Of a DNA stretch of 6,123 nt, positions 1-5,962 are shown piece after piece. Below the pieces are notes generated by a model. It worked only from the letters and a program-made list of their open reading frames with translations. It was not told the origin of the DNA and made no database searches. The number at the start of each line of letters is the position of its first letter. Positions within the stretch are counted from its first letter, which is position 1. Source of the stretch: Bacteroidia bacterium (GTDB lineage Bacteria > Bacteroidota > Bacteroidia > UBA8524); contig JALRIQ010000272.1 in the NCBI GenBank assembly GCA_023277325.1, positions 1 through 6,123 of the forward strand. Direction: 5' to 3'. Made by a program: the position numbers and the translations under genes.

Positions 1-140
1 ATAAGTTCAATTTGGTCTGCTCCGGCATCAATGGCGTTTTCCATCAATTCCTTCACCACAGATGCAGGGCGCTGAATCACTTCACCGGCCGCAATCTGAT
101 TGGCTATAGCATCAGGCAGTACAGAAATGATATTTCCCAT
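1..140 (-). CDS. mutL: DNA mismatch repair protein MutL, N-terminal fragment (runs off the window)
   Basis: The reverse strand from 140 encodes the first 46 residues of MutL, the GHKL ATPase that links MutS mismatch recognition to strand incision in the cytoplasm. The conserved start is plain: [20 protein letters not shown] at residues 13-32, followed by MENAIDAGA at 33-41. This is ATP-binding motif I. By alignment from memory with E. coli MutL (Glu29 and Asn33), the general-base glutamate is Glu31 and the magnesium-binding asparagine is Asn35. The remainder of the protein, including the C-terminal dimerisation and possible endonuclease domain, lies left of the window. The ATG at 138-140 begins the expected number of residues before motif I. 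It sits 3 bases downstream of the stop of the small membrane-protein gene, so the two are very probably cotranscribed. Identity is near certain from this motif block. Confidence 0.96.
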   Translation of the reverse strand, partial: MGNIISVLPDAIANQIAAGEVIQRPASVVKELMENAIDAGADQIEL

Positions 141-143
141 CGA

Positions 144-413
144 TTAATTAAAAAGCAATAACCAGGAAACGAGTGCGAGAATGAAAATGATACTTACCAA
201 GCGAATGGAAGAGCTGCGGTTGCTTTTTGAAATTCGCGCGCTTCTCCCCCAACTTTCTTTGAGGCTTCCACGCGCAATTTTGCTGGCATGGCTTTGACCT
301 TCTTCTTCAACTCCTTGGACTCTCCGCTTTAAATCTTCCTTTGCAGGATTATAATAAATCGGCGTATGTTCAAAGGTGCGATGTGCTGGTATTTTGAATA
401 GAAATCTAAACAT
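144..413 (-). CDS. small tail-anchored membrane protein upstream of mutL
   Basis: This 89-residue protein has a soluble, strongly charged N-terminal two thirds and one hydrophobic segment at the very C-terminus (about residues 72-88, SIIFILALVSWLLLF), followed by a single Asn. That is the layout of a tail-anchored inner-membrane protein with its N-terminus in the cytoplasm. Near the start is FEHTPIYYNP (residues 14-23), which resembles a short F-x-[YF]-x-P-x-YY motif I recall in small Bacteroidota proteins beside mutL. Some of those are labelled 'riboflavin synthase subunit beta' in databases, apparently by neighbourhood with ribH rather than by homology. I see nothing enzymatic here. Residues 24-70 are rich in Lys, Arg, Glu and Ser. 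The stop lies 3 bases before the mutL ATG, and a TATCTTTG promoter-like element lies 23 bases upstream of the start. Function is unknown; the gene itself is likely real given the tight operon spacing and the clear membrane segment. Confidence 0.75.
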   Translation of the reverse strand: MFRFLFKIPAHRTFEHTPIYYNPAKEDLKRRVQGVEEEGQSHASKIARGSLKESWGRSARISKSNRSSSIRLVSIIFILALVSWLLLFN

Positions 414-436
414 TTTTTAAGTTCCAACCCGAAATT

Positions 437-444
437 CAAAGATA
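437..444 (-). promoter_or_regulatory. Bacteroidota-type -7 promoter element for the small gene-mutL unit
   Basis: Read on the minus strand this is TATCTTTG, an exact match to the TAnnTTTG element used by the Bacteroidota primary sigma factor. It ends 23 bases before the ATG of the small membrane-protein gene, leaving a short leader. I did not find a TTG (-33 element) at the expected spacing, so the call rests on the -7 element and its position in a divergent intergenic gap. For the plus-strand gene the same gap offers only TATTTTCG (459-466), with one mismatch and very close to the start codon, which I do not call. Confidence 0.4.
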
Positions 445-473
445 GGGTATTCTTATTGTATTTTCGTGCCTGA

Positions 474-3404
474 ATGCCCATGAAACTCCCCCGTATACTC
501 CTCTTATTCCTTTGTTTTTTTGCCTTGAGGAATTCAGATGCTCAGGTCTATCGCTTTCCAACAAATGCCTGGGTAGACTCCGTTTATTCTAGCTTGAACC
601 CTGAACAACGCATAGGGCAATTGATAATGGCTGCGGCGTATTCTAACCCAAACCAGGTTAATGAAACGGCGTTATTGGAAATGATCCAACGTTATCAAAT
701 TGGCGGGGTTATCTTTTTCAAGGGAAGTCCACAACGTCAGGTTGAAATGCTCAACACCCTTCAAAACGCTTCATCTGTTCCTCTCTTGGTTGGGATAGAT
801 GCAGAATGGGGTTTGAACATGCGGCTTGACAGTACCATCAAGTTTCCGCGGCAAATGGCACTGGCTGCTTTTGATGATGATAGTCTGATTTACGAAATGG
901 GAAGAGAAATCGGCCGACAGTGCAAGCGCATGGGAATACATGTGAACTTTGCCCCTGTTGCCGACGTAAATAATAACCCAAACAATCCCGTTATCAACGA
1001 CCGAAGTTTTGGCGAGGACAAACTCGTGGTTTCCAGAAAATCGCTAGCTTATATGCGTGGTCTGCAAGACGAAGGAGTAATCGCCTGCATCAAACATTTT
1101 CCGGGTCATGGCGATACCGAAACGGACTCACATCAAGACTTGCCTCTTATTCGTTTTCCTTATGCTCGCTTGGATTCATTGGAACTCTATCCGTTTCAAT
1201 ATTTGGTTGATTCTGGCGCCATGAGCGTGATGTCGGCCCACCTTTATGTTACCACGCTCGACCCAATGCCGAAACAAGCTTCTTCTTTATCCAGAAGAAT
1301 CATCAAAGGCAAACTCATCGACTCCATGGGTTTTGATGGATTGATCTTTACCGATGCCCTAAATATGAAAGGGGTAAGTAAATATTTTAATTCCGGAGAA
1401 CTTGAGGTAAAGGCCCTCTATGCTGGAAATGATGTGTTGTTGTTTCCGGAAGATATTCCCGCCGCAATACGAAAAATCCAGATTGCATTAGACAGCTGTC
1501 TATTGGATAGCGTCGCTTTCGAACATTCCGTTAAAAAAGTGCTTGCGGCCAAATACTTTGTGGGACTGGATAAATTTCAACCCATAGCAACCAAAGAACT
1601 TCATGACGACCTCAATAATGGTCCGGCATTGAACTTATTGGATGAAGTAAGCAGCCGTCAACTTACTCTGGTAGAAAAAAAGAAAAGAACCTTACCACTT
1701 CGGAAAGACCGCAAAATCGCCTGTGTTTCTATTGGCAGCTCTGGCTGGAATGCTTTTCACCAAAGCATGAATAATTACGGCAATTACGATTACTACGGAA
1801 TTCAACGCGATGCCAAAGCGCTTGAGTTTAACCAACTACGTGACTATTTGAAGCAGGAAGATTATGATGTGGTAATTATCAGCCTGCACAATACCAATCG
1901 GCTAAAGACAAAACAATACGGCTTATCCCCGCGCGGGATTGAGTTGGTGAAGGAAATAAATCGCTTCAGTGAAGTGGTTCTTGTAAGCTTTGGCATTCCC
2001 TATAACCTGCAATATTTCGAGGATCAGGAGAATATTTTGGTCGCCTACCAGGACATCGACCTAAACATGGAAAAGGCTGCAGAAGCCTTACACGCTGCTA
2101 TACCACTGGAAGGAAAGTTAAGCGTGACCGTATCAAAAGAGTGGCCTTACCAAACGGGAATCGAAATGCCTGCAGATAGCACGCAGCTTCGTCATGGGGT
2201 TCCAGAAAAAGTAGGCTTAAAATCCAAAGACTTCCAACGTATTGATTCGGCCATTAACTATGCGCTGGAAAAAGAAGTATTCCCTGGCTGTCAGGTGCTT
2301 GTAGCCAAGTCTGGTGAGGTAATTTATTCCAAAAGCTTCGGTTACTTCGATTATTCCAAAAAACAGGCTGTACAAAGCAACAGCATCTACGACATTGCCT
2401 CTGTAAGTAAGGTGGCAGGCACCACATTGGCCCTGATGCACCTCTTCGATCACGGCAAAATTGACCTGGATAAAAAGGCCTCCTACTACGTAAAGATCAT
2501 GCGGAAAAGCAATAAAAAGGACCTTACGCTTCGCGATCTGCTTACCCATACTGCTGGTTTACAGAGTTGGATTCCTTTTTATAAAGAAACCTTGGATAGC
2601 GGGATTTTTAATGCCCTCTATTCCGCCTGCCGAACCGAAGAGTATCCTTTGCCGGTAGCTGAAGGAATGTTCGCCCATAAATCTCTTGCCGACTCCATTT
2701 GGAATTGGATTCTTGAAAGCCCCTTGAGCAAAAAAGGGGAATACAAATATTCCGACCTTGGGTTTTATATCCTGCAGCAGGTGGTAGAAGAAGTAAGCGA
2801 TATGGCACTCGACGCCTACCTTGAAAAACATGTTTATGGTCCTTTGCAATTGGCCAATATCAGCTATAATCCAAGAGCGCATTTCTCCCTGGACCGTTTA
2901 GTTCCAACTGAATTCGACAGTATTTTCAGGAAACAAGTGGTTACTGGTTTTGTGCATGATCCAGGAGCAGCCATGCTTGGAGGGGTTGCAGGACATGCCG
3001 GACTCTTTAGCAATAGCAATGACCTTGCTGTATTGATGCAGCTACTCTTAAACGGAGGCGTCTATCGTCAGACACGTATCTATTCGGAAAAAACGGTGAA
3101 TACCTTTATAGGATACAGTGATATAACGAAGAGTCGAAGAGGGCTTGGTTTTGATAAGCCCGAACCAAATCCTGAAAAGGGAACTCCATGCTCACGTTGT
3201 TGTTCACCCCTTTCTTTCGGACATAGTGGTTTTACCGGAACCTATATTTGGGTAGATCCTCAACATGATTTGATCTATATTTTCCTGAGTAATCGTGTAA
3301 ACCCCACAGCAGATAACAACCAAATAAGTCGCCTTAACGTGCGTACCAATATTCAGGACCTACTGTATGAATTCCTTGGAACAAATTGTCAGAAAAAGCA
3401 TTAG
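474..3404 (+). CDS. exported NagZ-type GH3 beta-N-acetylhexosaminidase fused to a class C beta-lactamase-like serine hydrolase
   Basis: This 976-residue fusion begins with a signal peptide (Lys4, Arg7, hydrophobic 8-18, likely cleavage after Ala23 before Gln). There is no convincing lipobox, so a periplasmic protein is expected. Residues about 35-375 are a GH3 TIM barrel of the NagZ group. KHFPGHG (207-213) is followed by D218-S-H220, the Asp-His pair that acts as acid/base in NagZ enzymes, and FTDALNM carries the nucleophile Asp294. Residues about 410-570 look like the GH3 C-terminal alpha/beta domain. From about 583 to the end is a beta-lactamase-family serine hydrolase: S643-V-S-K646 (SxxK), Y759-S-D761 (in place of YxN) and H917-S-G919 (in place of KTG). 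NagZ enzymes release GlcNAc from muropeptides, so a role in cell-wall turnover is inferred; the serine-hydrolase substrate is unknown. I recall the architecture at this length in other Bacteroidota. ATG 480 is an equally good start. It likely shares a transcript with the next gene. Confidence 0.93.
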   Translation: MPMKLPRILLLFLCFFALRNSDAQVYRFPTNAWVDSVYSSLNPEQRIGQLIMAAAYSNPNQVNETALLEMIQRYQIGGVIFFKGSPQRQVEMLNTLQNASSVPLLVGIDAEWGLNMRLDSTIKFPRQMALAAFDDDSLIYEMGREIGRQCKRMGIHVNFAPVADVNNNPNNPVINDRSFGEDKLVVSRKSLAYMRGLQDEGVIACIKHFPGHGDTETDSHQDLPLIRFPYARLDSLELYPFQYLVDSGAMSVMSAHLYVTTLDPMPKQASSLSRRIIKGKLIDSMGFDGLIFTDALNMKGVSKYFNSGELEVKALYAGNDVLLFPEDIPAAIRKIQIALDSCLLDSVAFEHSVKKVLAAKYFVGLDKFQPIATKELHDDLNNGPALNLLDEVSSRQLTLVEKKKRTLPLRKDRKIACVSIGSSGWNAFHQSMNNYGNYDYYGIQRDAKALEFNQLRDYLKQEDYDVVIISLHNTNRLKTKQYGLSPRGIELVKEINRFSEVVLVSFGIPYNLQYFEDQENILVAYQDIDLNMEKAAEALHAAIPLEGKLSVTVSKEWPYQTGIEMPADSTQLRHGVPEKVGLKSKDFQRIDSAINYALEKEVFPGCQVLVAKSGEVIYSKSFGYFDYSKKQAVQSNSIYDIASVSKVAGTTLALMHLFDHGKIDLDKKASYYVKIMRKSNKKDLTLRDLLTHTAGLQSWIPFYKETLDSGIFNALYSACRTEEYPLPVAEGMFAHKSLADSIWNWILESPLSKKGEYKYSDLGFYILQQVVEEVSDMALDAYLEKHVYGPLQLANISYNPRAHFSLDRLVPTEFDSIFRKQVVTGFVHDPGAAMLGGVAGHAGLFSNSNDLAVLMQLLLNGGVYRQTRIYSEKTVNTFIGYSDITKSRRGLGFDKPEPNPEKGTPCSRCCSPLSFGHSGFTGTYIWVDPQHDLIYIFLSNRVNPTADNNQISRLNVRTNIQDLLYEFLGTNCQKKH

Positions 3405-3426
3405 GCCCTTTGAACCTATTTGCATT

Positions 3427-4557
3427 ATGCGACGTTCTGTTCTCATGCGCAGGCTTTGGGCAATCTTACTATTTGGAATTTCATTAAGCGCAGCGGCGCA
3501 AACTGGCTCCCGTTGGTTTTTTACTTTAGGGCCATCGGTTACCACAGGAAATAGTTTTGTAGGCGGACAACAATCTATCTCAGCTCCTGATATCACGGGA
3601 TCACATAGTATTCATACTATGTTCAGTCCATTATGGGGCTACCCCAACCCGCAGTATTCAGGAGCGCAAAATTTAGGTCGGAAACTCCACCTCGGATTTC
3701 AATACGAACGCTACTTTTCACGTAATTTTGCCCTTGTTACCGGCTTGGAATTAGGGGCAAGAGGTTATATCATTAAGTCTGAATTTAGCAATGACTTACT
3801 TGTGAGTTACAGGGCGGTTACTGTTCCTCTCTATGCCTCATTTTCCCCATTCAAGGGAAATCGTTTTTGGACCTTTCGCCAAAATATTGGAATGCAATTG
3901 ATGTATGCCAGTTCGGTACCTGAAAGGGTTATTGGGAATATTGAATTGGTGCAACACCGCAACGTGTCCCCTCAATTGTACGCAGGTCTTGAGCTCATCC
4001 ATAATTCTTTCTCAGCGCCTTTCGGATTTGAAGTAGGGTATAGCCATGGGTTTTCGAATGTGATTGACCATTACTATTTAGGCCTTGATTATAGAACGCC
4101 TATAAAAATTGAAAGCACAGGCTCCGCATTTCATTTTAAGATTAAATACCTGCTTAAAGAAAAACGTGATCCTTTGAAGGAGAAACTCGTTCATAAAAAA
4201 CTGGATCAATACGATCTTCTCGCGTTCAGAAATGTGAAGGACCCCATACTAATTAAAACAGCATTTGACACGATTCATGTTTGCGTGGAAGATGATCAAA
4301 CAATTGATGGAGACAGTATCGCTATTGAGTTTAATCAGCGCATTATTCAGCGCGACATCATGATTCAACGCAAACCTTTATGTTTTGATATTATTATGAC
4401 AGCGTCCGGCACAAACACCTTAATTGTACACGCTTTAAATGAAGGGAAAATCCCTCCCAATACCTGTGTAATGCACCTTTATTTTGGGGATGAGCATCGT
4501 GAAGTTCGTTTAAAGTCGGATATGAAAAACTCCGGCGCGATTCGCTTTCAACATTAG
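3427..4557 (+). CDS. secreted beta-barrel-like protein with Bacteroidota-specific C-terminal domain, function unknown
   Basis: From the ATG at 3427 the protein has 376 residues; a second ATG at 3445 is equally plausible. Either gives a clean signal peptide (RRLWAILLFGISLSAAA, cleavage just before Gln25). The frame is open back to an ATG at 3367 inside the upstream gene, but that would place 20-26 charged residues before the signal peptide, so I reject it. Residues about 25-245 have alternating polar and hydrophobic stretches with frequent aromatic residues and glycines, as in outer-membrane barrels of the OMP_b-brl/PorT-like type, ending near FHFKIKYLL (235-243). Residues about 279-376 form a separate domain with a DDQTIDGDSI stretch, HALNEGKIPPNT (335-346) and SDMKNSGAI (364-372). 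I recall this pattern as a recurrent C-terminal module of uncharacterised Bacteroidota secreted proteins. Its start is 22 bases past the previous stop, so the two are probably cotranscribed. Its stop overlaps that of the convergent kinase gene. The role is unknown. Confidence 0.8.
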   Translation: MRRSVLMRRLWAILLFGISLSAAAQTGSRWFFTLGPSVTTGNSFVGGQQSISAPDITGSHSIHTMFSPLWGYPNPQYSGAQNLGRKLHLGFQYERYFSRNFALVTGLELGARGYIIKSEFSNDLLVSYRAVTVPLYASFSPFKGNRFWTFRQNIGMQLMYASSVPERVIGNIELVQHRNVSPQLYAGLELIHNSFSAPFGFEVGYSHGFSNVIDHYYLGLDYRTPIKIESTGSAFHFKIKYLLKEKRDPLKEKLVHKKLDQYDLLAFRNVKDPILIKTAFDTIHVCVEDDQTIDGDSIAIEFNQRIIQRDIMIQRKPLCFDIIMTASGTNTLIVHALNEGKIPPNTCVMHLYFGDEHREVRLKSDMKNSGAIRFQH

Positions 4558-5216
4558 TCCCAGCACTCCATAAGGAGCATGCGGCCTGAGCTATAGTTAA
4601 TCTCCACCCACCCATCTTCCAAGACCTCGTTACTGCTACCTGATCGTATCCCCGATTCTAAAGATTCTTCATTTAAGGGATATTTTAAACCAAGAGTAGA
4701 GATTCCTTCTACTAAACCAAATGGAATCAATGATATACGTTTTCCTTTTGGATACCACTTTTTATACTTTGTTGGCAGCGAAAAGATACGAGAGTGGTCA
4801 TCTACCATCACCAGATCTATGCGGTCCTGAAACTTGAACAAGCTCATCATATTGTTCACGGTATGATCAGCCCGAAATCCGGTAGCCCATGCAATATTCG
4901 CAGAGGGATAACCTTCTTCAATTAACCATAAAATCGCCTTTTCCAGGTCTGTAAGATTCTGGTCAGGGGTATGCACCACCCTTAATGGCTGCTGTCTTTG
5001 TTCTATTTCTTCCAGATTGACGTTTCCATCAAAGTCGCCAAGAAGCACGTCCATCTTGATTCCTAAAGGTTCAAAACGGTGTGCAGCTCCATCCAAAACC
5101 ACAATGGTAGGGCTCCATTCCAGAAGCTGACCAAGCAGCTCCATAGAACAAGACTCGCCATTGGCGATGATCAGGGCGGGTTCTTGTTTATCGCGAATTA
5201 CGTGATGAGAGGACAT
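4554..5216 (-). CDS. thiN: thiamine pyrophosphokinase
   Basis: This 220-residue cytoplasmic enzyme, of normal length for the family, transfers pyrophosphate from ATP to thiamine to make thiamine diphosphate. The N-terminal catalytic domain shows all the expected blocks: LDGAAHRFEPLGIKMD (41-56), GDFDG (60-64) supplying metal- and ATP-binding aspartates, TPDQNLTDLEKAI (83-95) and ATGFRADHTVNN (111-122). The C-terminal thiamine-binding beta domain is also present, with SLIPFG and STLGLKYPL in its first half and the SNEV block before the end. The ATG at 5214-5216 puts the first conserved strand at residue 14, normal for this family, and I see no better start. The terminal TAA (4554-4556) overlaps the stop of the convergent barrel-protein gene by 3 bases within a 4-base gene overlap. 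I see no thiamine-pyrophosphate riboswitch upstream and no clear promoter; the upstream sequence changes character abruptly, so the native promoter may have been replaced. Confidence 0.94.
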   Translation of the reverse strand: MSSHHVIRDKQEPALIIANGESCSMELLGQLLEWSPTIVVLDGAAHRFEPLGIKMDVLLGDFDGNVNLEEIEQRQQPLRVVHTPDQNLTDLEKAILWLIEEGYPSANIAWATGFRADHTVNNMMSLFKFQDRIDLVMVDDHSRIFSLPTKYKKWYPKGKRISLIPFGLVEGISTLGLKYPLNEESLESGIRSGSSNEVLEDGWVEINYSSGRMLLMECWD

Positions 5217-5550
5217 GTTACTTTACAGTGAAAAACATATTACAGGTGGGTATACTCCCTATCTGACTTTCAATGTTTTAATCCAATCTAATTTGTTCTC
5301 AGTACACCAATACAAACGTGATTCTCCTGAAAGATATAAAATTAGAGAAAAAGTATGGGAACTCCACCAAGAAGGTTGGGGTTATACCAAAATTCATCGA
5401 TACCTGAAAAACAATGATTTTGAAATAGGTGATAGTAGAACATCGGTTGATTCTATGATAAAGAAGATGAAAAAGAGGGAATTCATCACCAAAAGAGAGT
5501 TTTCTCTCAGAAAGTATGTGGATTTCAAAATCAAATACTTTAGAAGGTAA
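5215..5550 (+). CDS. small basic helix-turn-helix-like protein, family not recognised
   Basis: The open frame gives 111 residues from an ATG at 5215. That ATG shares a CATG with the start of the divergent kinase gene, so the true start may be later, for example TTG at 5293, or the N-terminus may have been lost at a junction. The well-formed part is residues 40-89: a helix with KVWELHQEGWGYTKIHRYL (46-64), a turn with a glycine at 72, then a second helix from SRTSVDSMIKKMKKRE (74-89). This resembles the helix-turn-helix layout of resolvase-associated or transposase-type DNA-binding domains, but I cannot name a family. The protein is strongly basic, ending in KIKYFRR. I see no catalytic serine-recombinase or DDE residues, so it would be only a DNA-binding piece. 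The gene is AT-rich, unlike the genes to its left. It may be a regulator, a fragment of a larger recombinase, or a small phage protein. Confidence 0.5.
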   Translation: MLLYSEKHITGGYTPYLTFNVLIQSNLFSVHQYKRDSPERYKIREKVWELHQEGWGYTKIHRYLKNNDFEIGDSRTSVDSMIKKMKKREFITKREFSLRKYVDFKIKYFRR

Positions 5551-5718
5551 TTTCAATTTTGATATACTCAGTTCTAGGGTTGTTGAGATTAGGAACTACT
5601 CAAAAACACTAACCATCTTTAATCTCTCTCTTACTGTTTGAACATCTCTCAGAAAATATTATGAGAAATTCTGTGATTTTCTATCGTTTAAAGATTTACT
5701 CCCATACTTATTGGTAGT

Positions 5719-5741
5719 TAACACCCTTCAGAAAGGTGTTA
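5719..5741. repeat. short hairpin, 7-bp arms
   Basis: TAACACC (5719-5725) is the exact reverse complement of GGTGTTA (5735-5741), separated by 9 bases. Pairing can continue inward past one mismatch, leaving a CAG loop. No run of T follows on either strand, so an intrinsic terminator is unlikely. A hairpin or a protein-binding dyad are the simplest readings. Confidence 0.55.
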
Positions 5742-5768
5742 TAGTCAACAACCGACAGTATTGTAATA

Positions 5769-5828
5769 TACTCGGAGTGATACCCGGTGGAGGGGAACTG
5801 AACGATAATGGGGTTGTGATAGTGAGTA
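5769..5828 (+). other. GC-richer patch with nested pairing, possible structured RNA
   Basis: Within AT-rich non-coding DNA this patch reaches 21 G+C in 40 bases at 5781-5820. TACTC (5769-5773) can pair with GAGTA (5824-5828), and inside it ACCC (5782-5785) with GGGT (5811-5814). GC islands in AT-rich intergenic DNA often mark structured RNA. The helices are short, no family is recognised, and the strand is assumed from the downstream gene. Confidence 0.25.
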
Positions 5829-5842
5829 CTCAAGTGATGAGT
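5823..5842. promoter_or_regulatory. palindromic operator-like cluster of TGAGT
   Basis: TGAGTACTCA (5823-5832) is a perfect 10-bp palindrome, and a third TGAGT follows in direct orientation at 5838-5842 after a 5-base spacer. Such clustering resembles an operator. A binding protein is not known; the small helix-turn-helix-like protein encoded upstream is only a guess. Confidence 0.25.
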
Positions 5843-5924
5843 TATCCTATCAGTCGTCTACAATGGATTTAGGAATAGGATTCCACATTGAATTCATTGT
5901 GAGTATTACGACACTGATAGGATA
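5843..5924. repeat. long inverted repeat with internal hairpins (82 bases)
   Basis: TATCCTATCAGT (5843-5854) is the perfect reverse complement of ACTGATAGGATA (5913-5924). After a 2-base bulge, CGT (5855-5857) can also pair with ACG (5908-5910), for a 15-bp interrupted stem. Inside are a hairpin CAATG/CATTG (5861-5865 with 5886-5890) capped by GGAAT-AGG-ATTCC (5872-5884), and an overlapping 18-base near-palindrome at 5884-5901 around TGAATTCA with one mismatched pair. As RNA or single-stranded DNA this could fold into a branched element. It ends 38 bases before the start codon at 5963. It could be a leader regulatory structure, an origin or packaging element, or a folded recombination site. 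I checked for integron attC core sites and did not find them. Confidence 0.6.
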
Positions 5925-5948
5925 GATTATATCTAAGTGATAAGTAAT

Positions 5949-5954
5949 AAGGAG
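5949..5954 (+). promoter_or_regulatory. strong Shine-Dalgarno site
   Basis: AAGGAG stands 8 bases before the ATG at 5963, which is near-ideal spacing. It fixes the start of the last gene. None of the other starts in the window has a comparable site, in keeping with the weak use of Shine-Dalgarno sequences in Bacteroidota, so it supports a different origin for this gene. Confidence 0.75.
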
Positions 5955-5962
5955 AAACAACA

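Larger units (their letters stand above)
5551..5962. other. 412-base gene-free stretch rich in inverted repeats
   Basis: All frames on both strands are interrupted or give no credible protein. From left to right it holds: GAGATTA (5585-5591) opposite TAATCTC (5620-5626); AGAAAAT (5651-5657) opposite ATTTTCT (5676-5682); the 7-bp repeat at 5719-5741; a GC-richer patch at about 5769-5828; a palindrome TGAGTACTCA (5823-5832); and the large structure at 5843-5924. The first two are weak and may be chance in AT-rich DNA. The density of structure just before a gene with a strong ribosome-binding site suggests regulatory or replication-related sequence, but I recognise no known RNA family, origin or attachment site. 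Confidence 0.5.

Noticed and set aside
2217..2882. Antisense open frames of about 107-110 residues opposite the serine hydrolase domain
   Set aside because: They lie wholly within a confidently identified gene, have no recognisable motifs, and are explained by codon bias of the real gene.
3367..3426. Upstream in-frame ATG extending the barrel-protein gene into the end of the fusion gene
   Set aside because: It would put 20 or more charged residues before a well-formed signal peptide. Starts at 3427 or 3445 give a normal secreted protein.
4563..4580. CTCC-ATAA-GGAG hairpin near the convergent stops as a terminator
   Set aside because: The stem is only 4 bp, it lies within the kinase coding sequence, and no T-tract follows on either strand.
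5217..5300. Thiamine-pyrophosphate riboswitch upstream of the kinase gene
   Set aside because: The conserved CTGAGA and related core blocks are not found on the minus strand. The region is short and AT-rich.
5503..5655. 11-base direct repeat TCTCTCAGAAA at 5503 and 5645
   Set aside because: Low-complexity, only two copies, and one lies inside the small ORF. Chance is a sufficient explanation in this composition.
5719..5924. Integron attC site
   Set aside because: Neither dyad ends in the GTTRRRY/RYYYAAC core pair, and no integrase or cassette-like gene series is visible.
5551..5962. Retron or group II intron
   Set aside because: No reverse transcriptase is visible, and the structured region lacks features I could tie to a retron ncRNA or to intron domain V.
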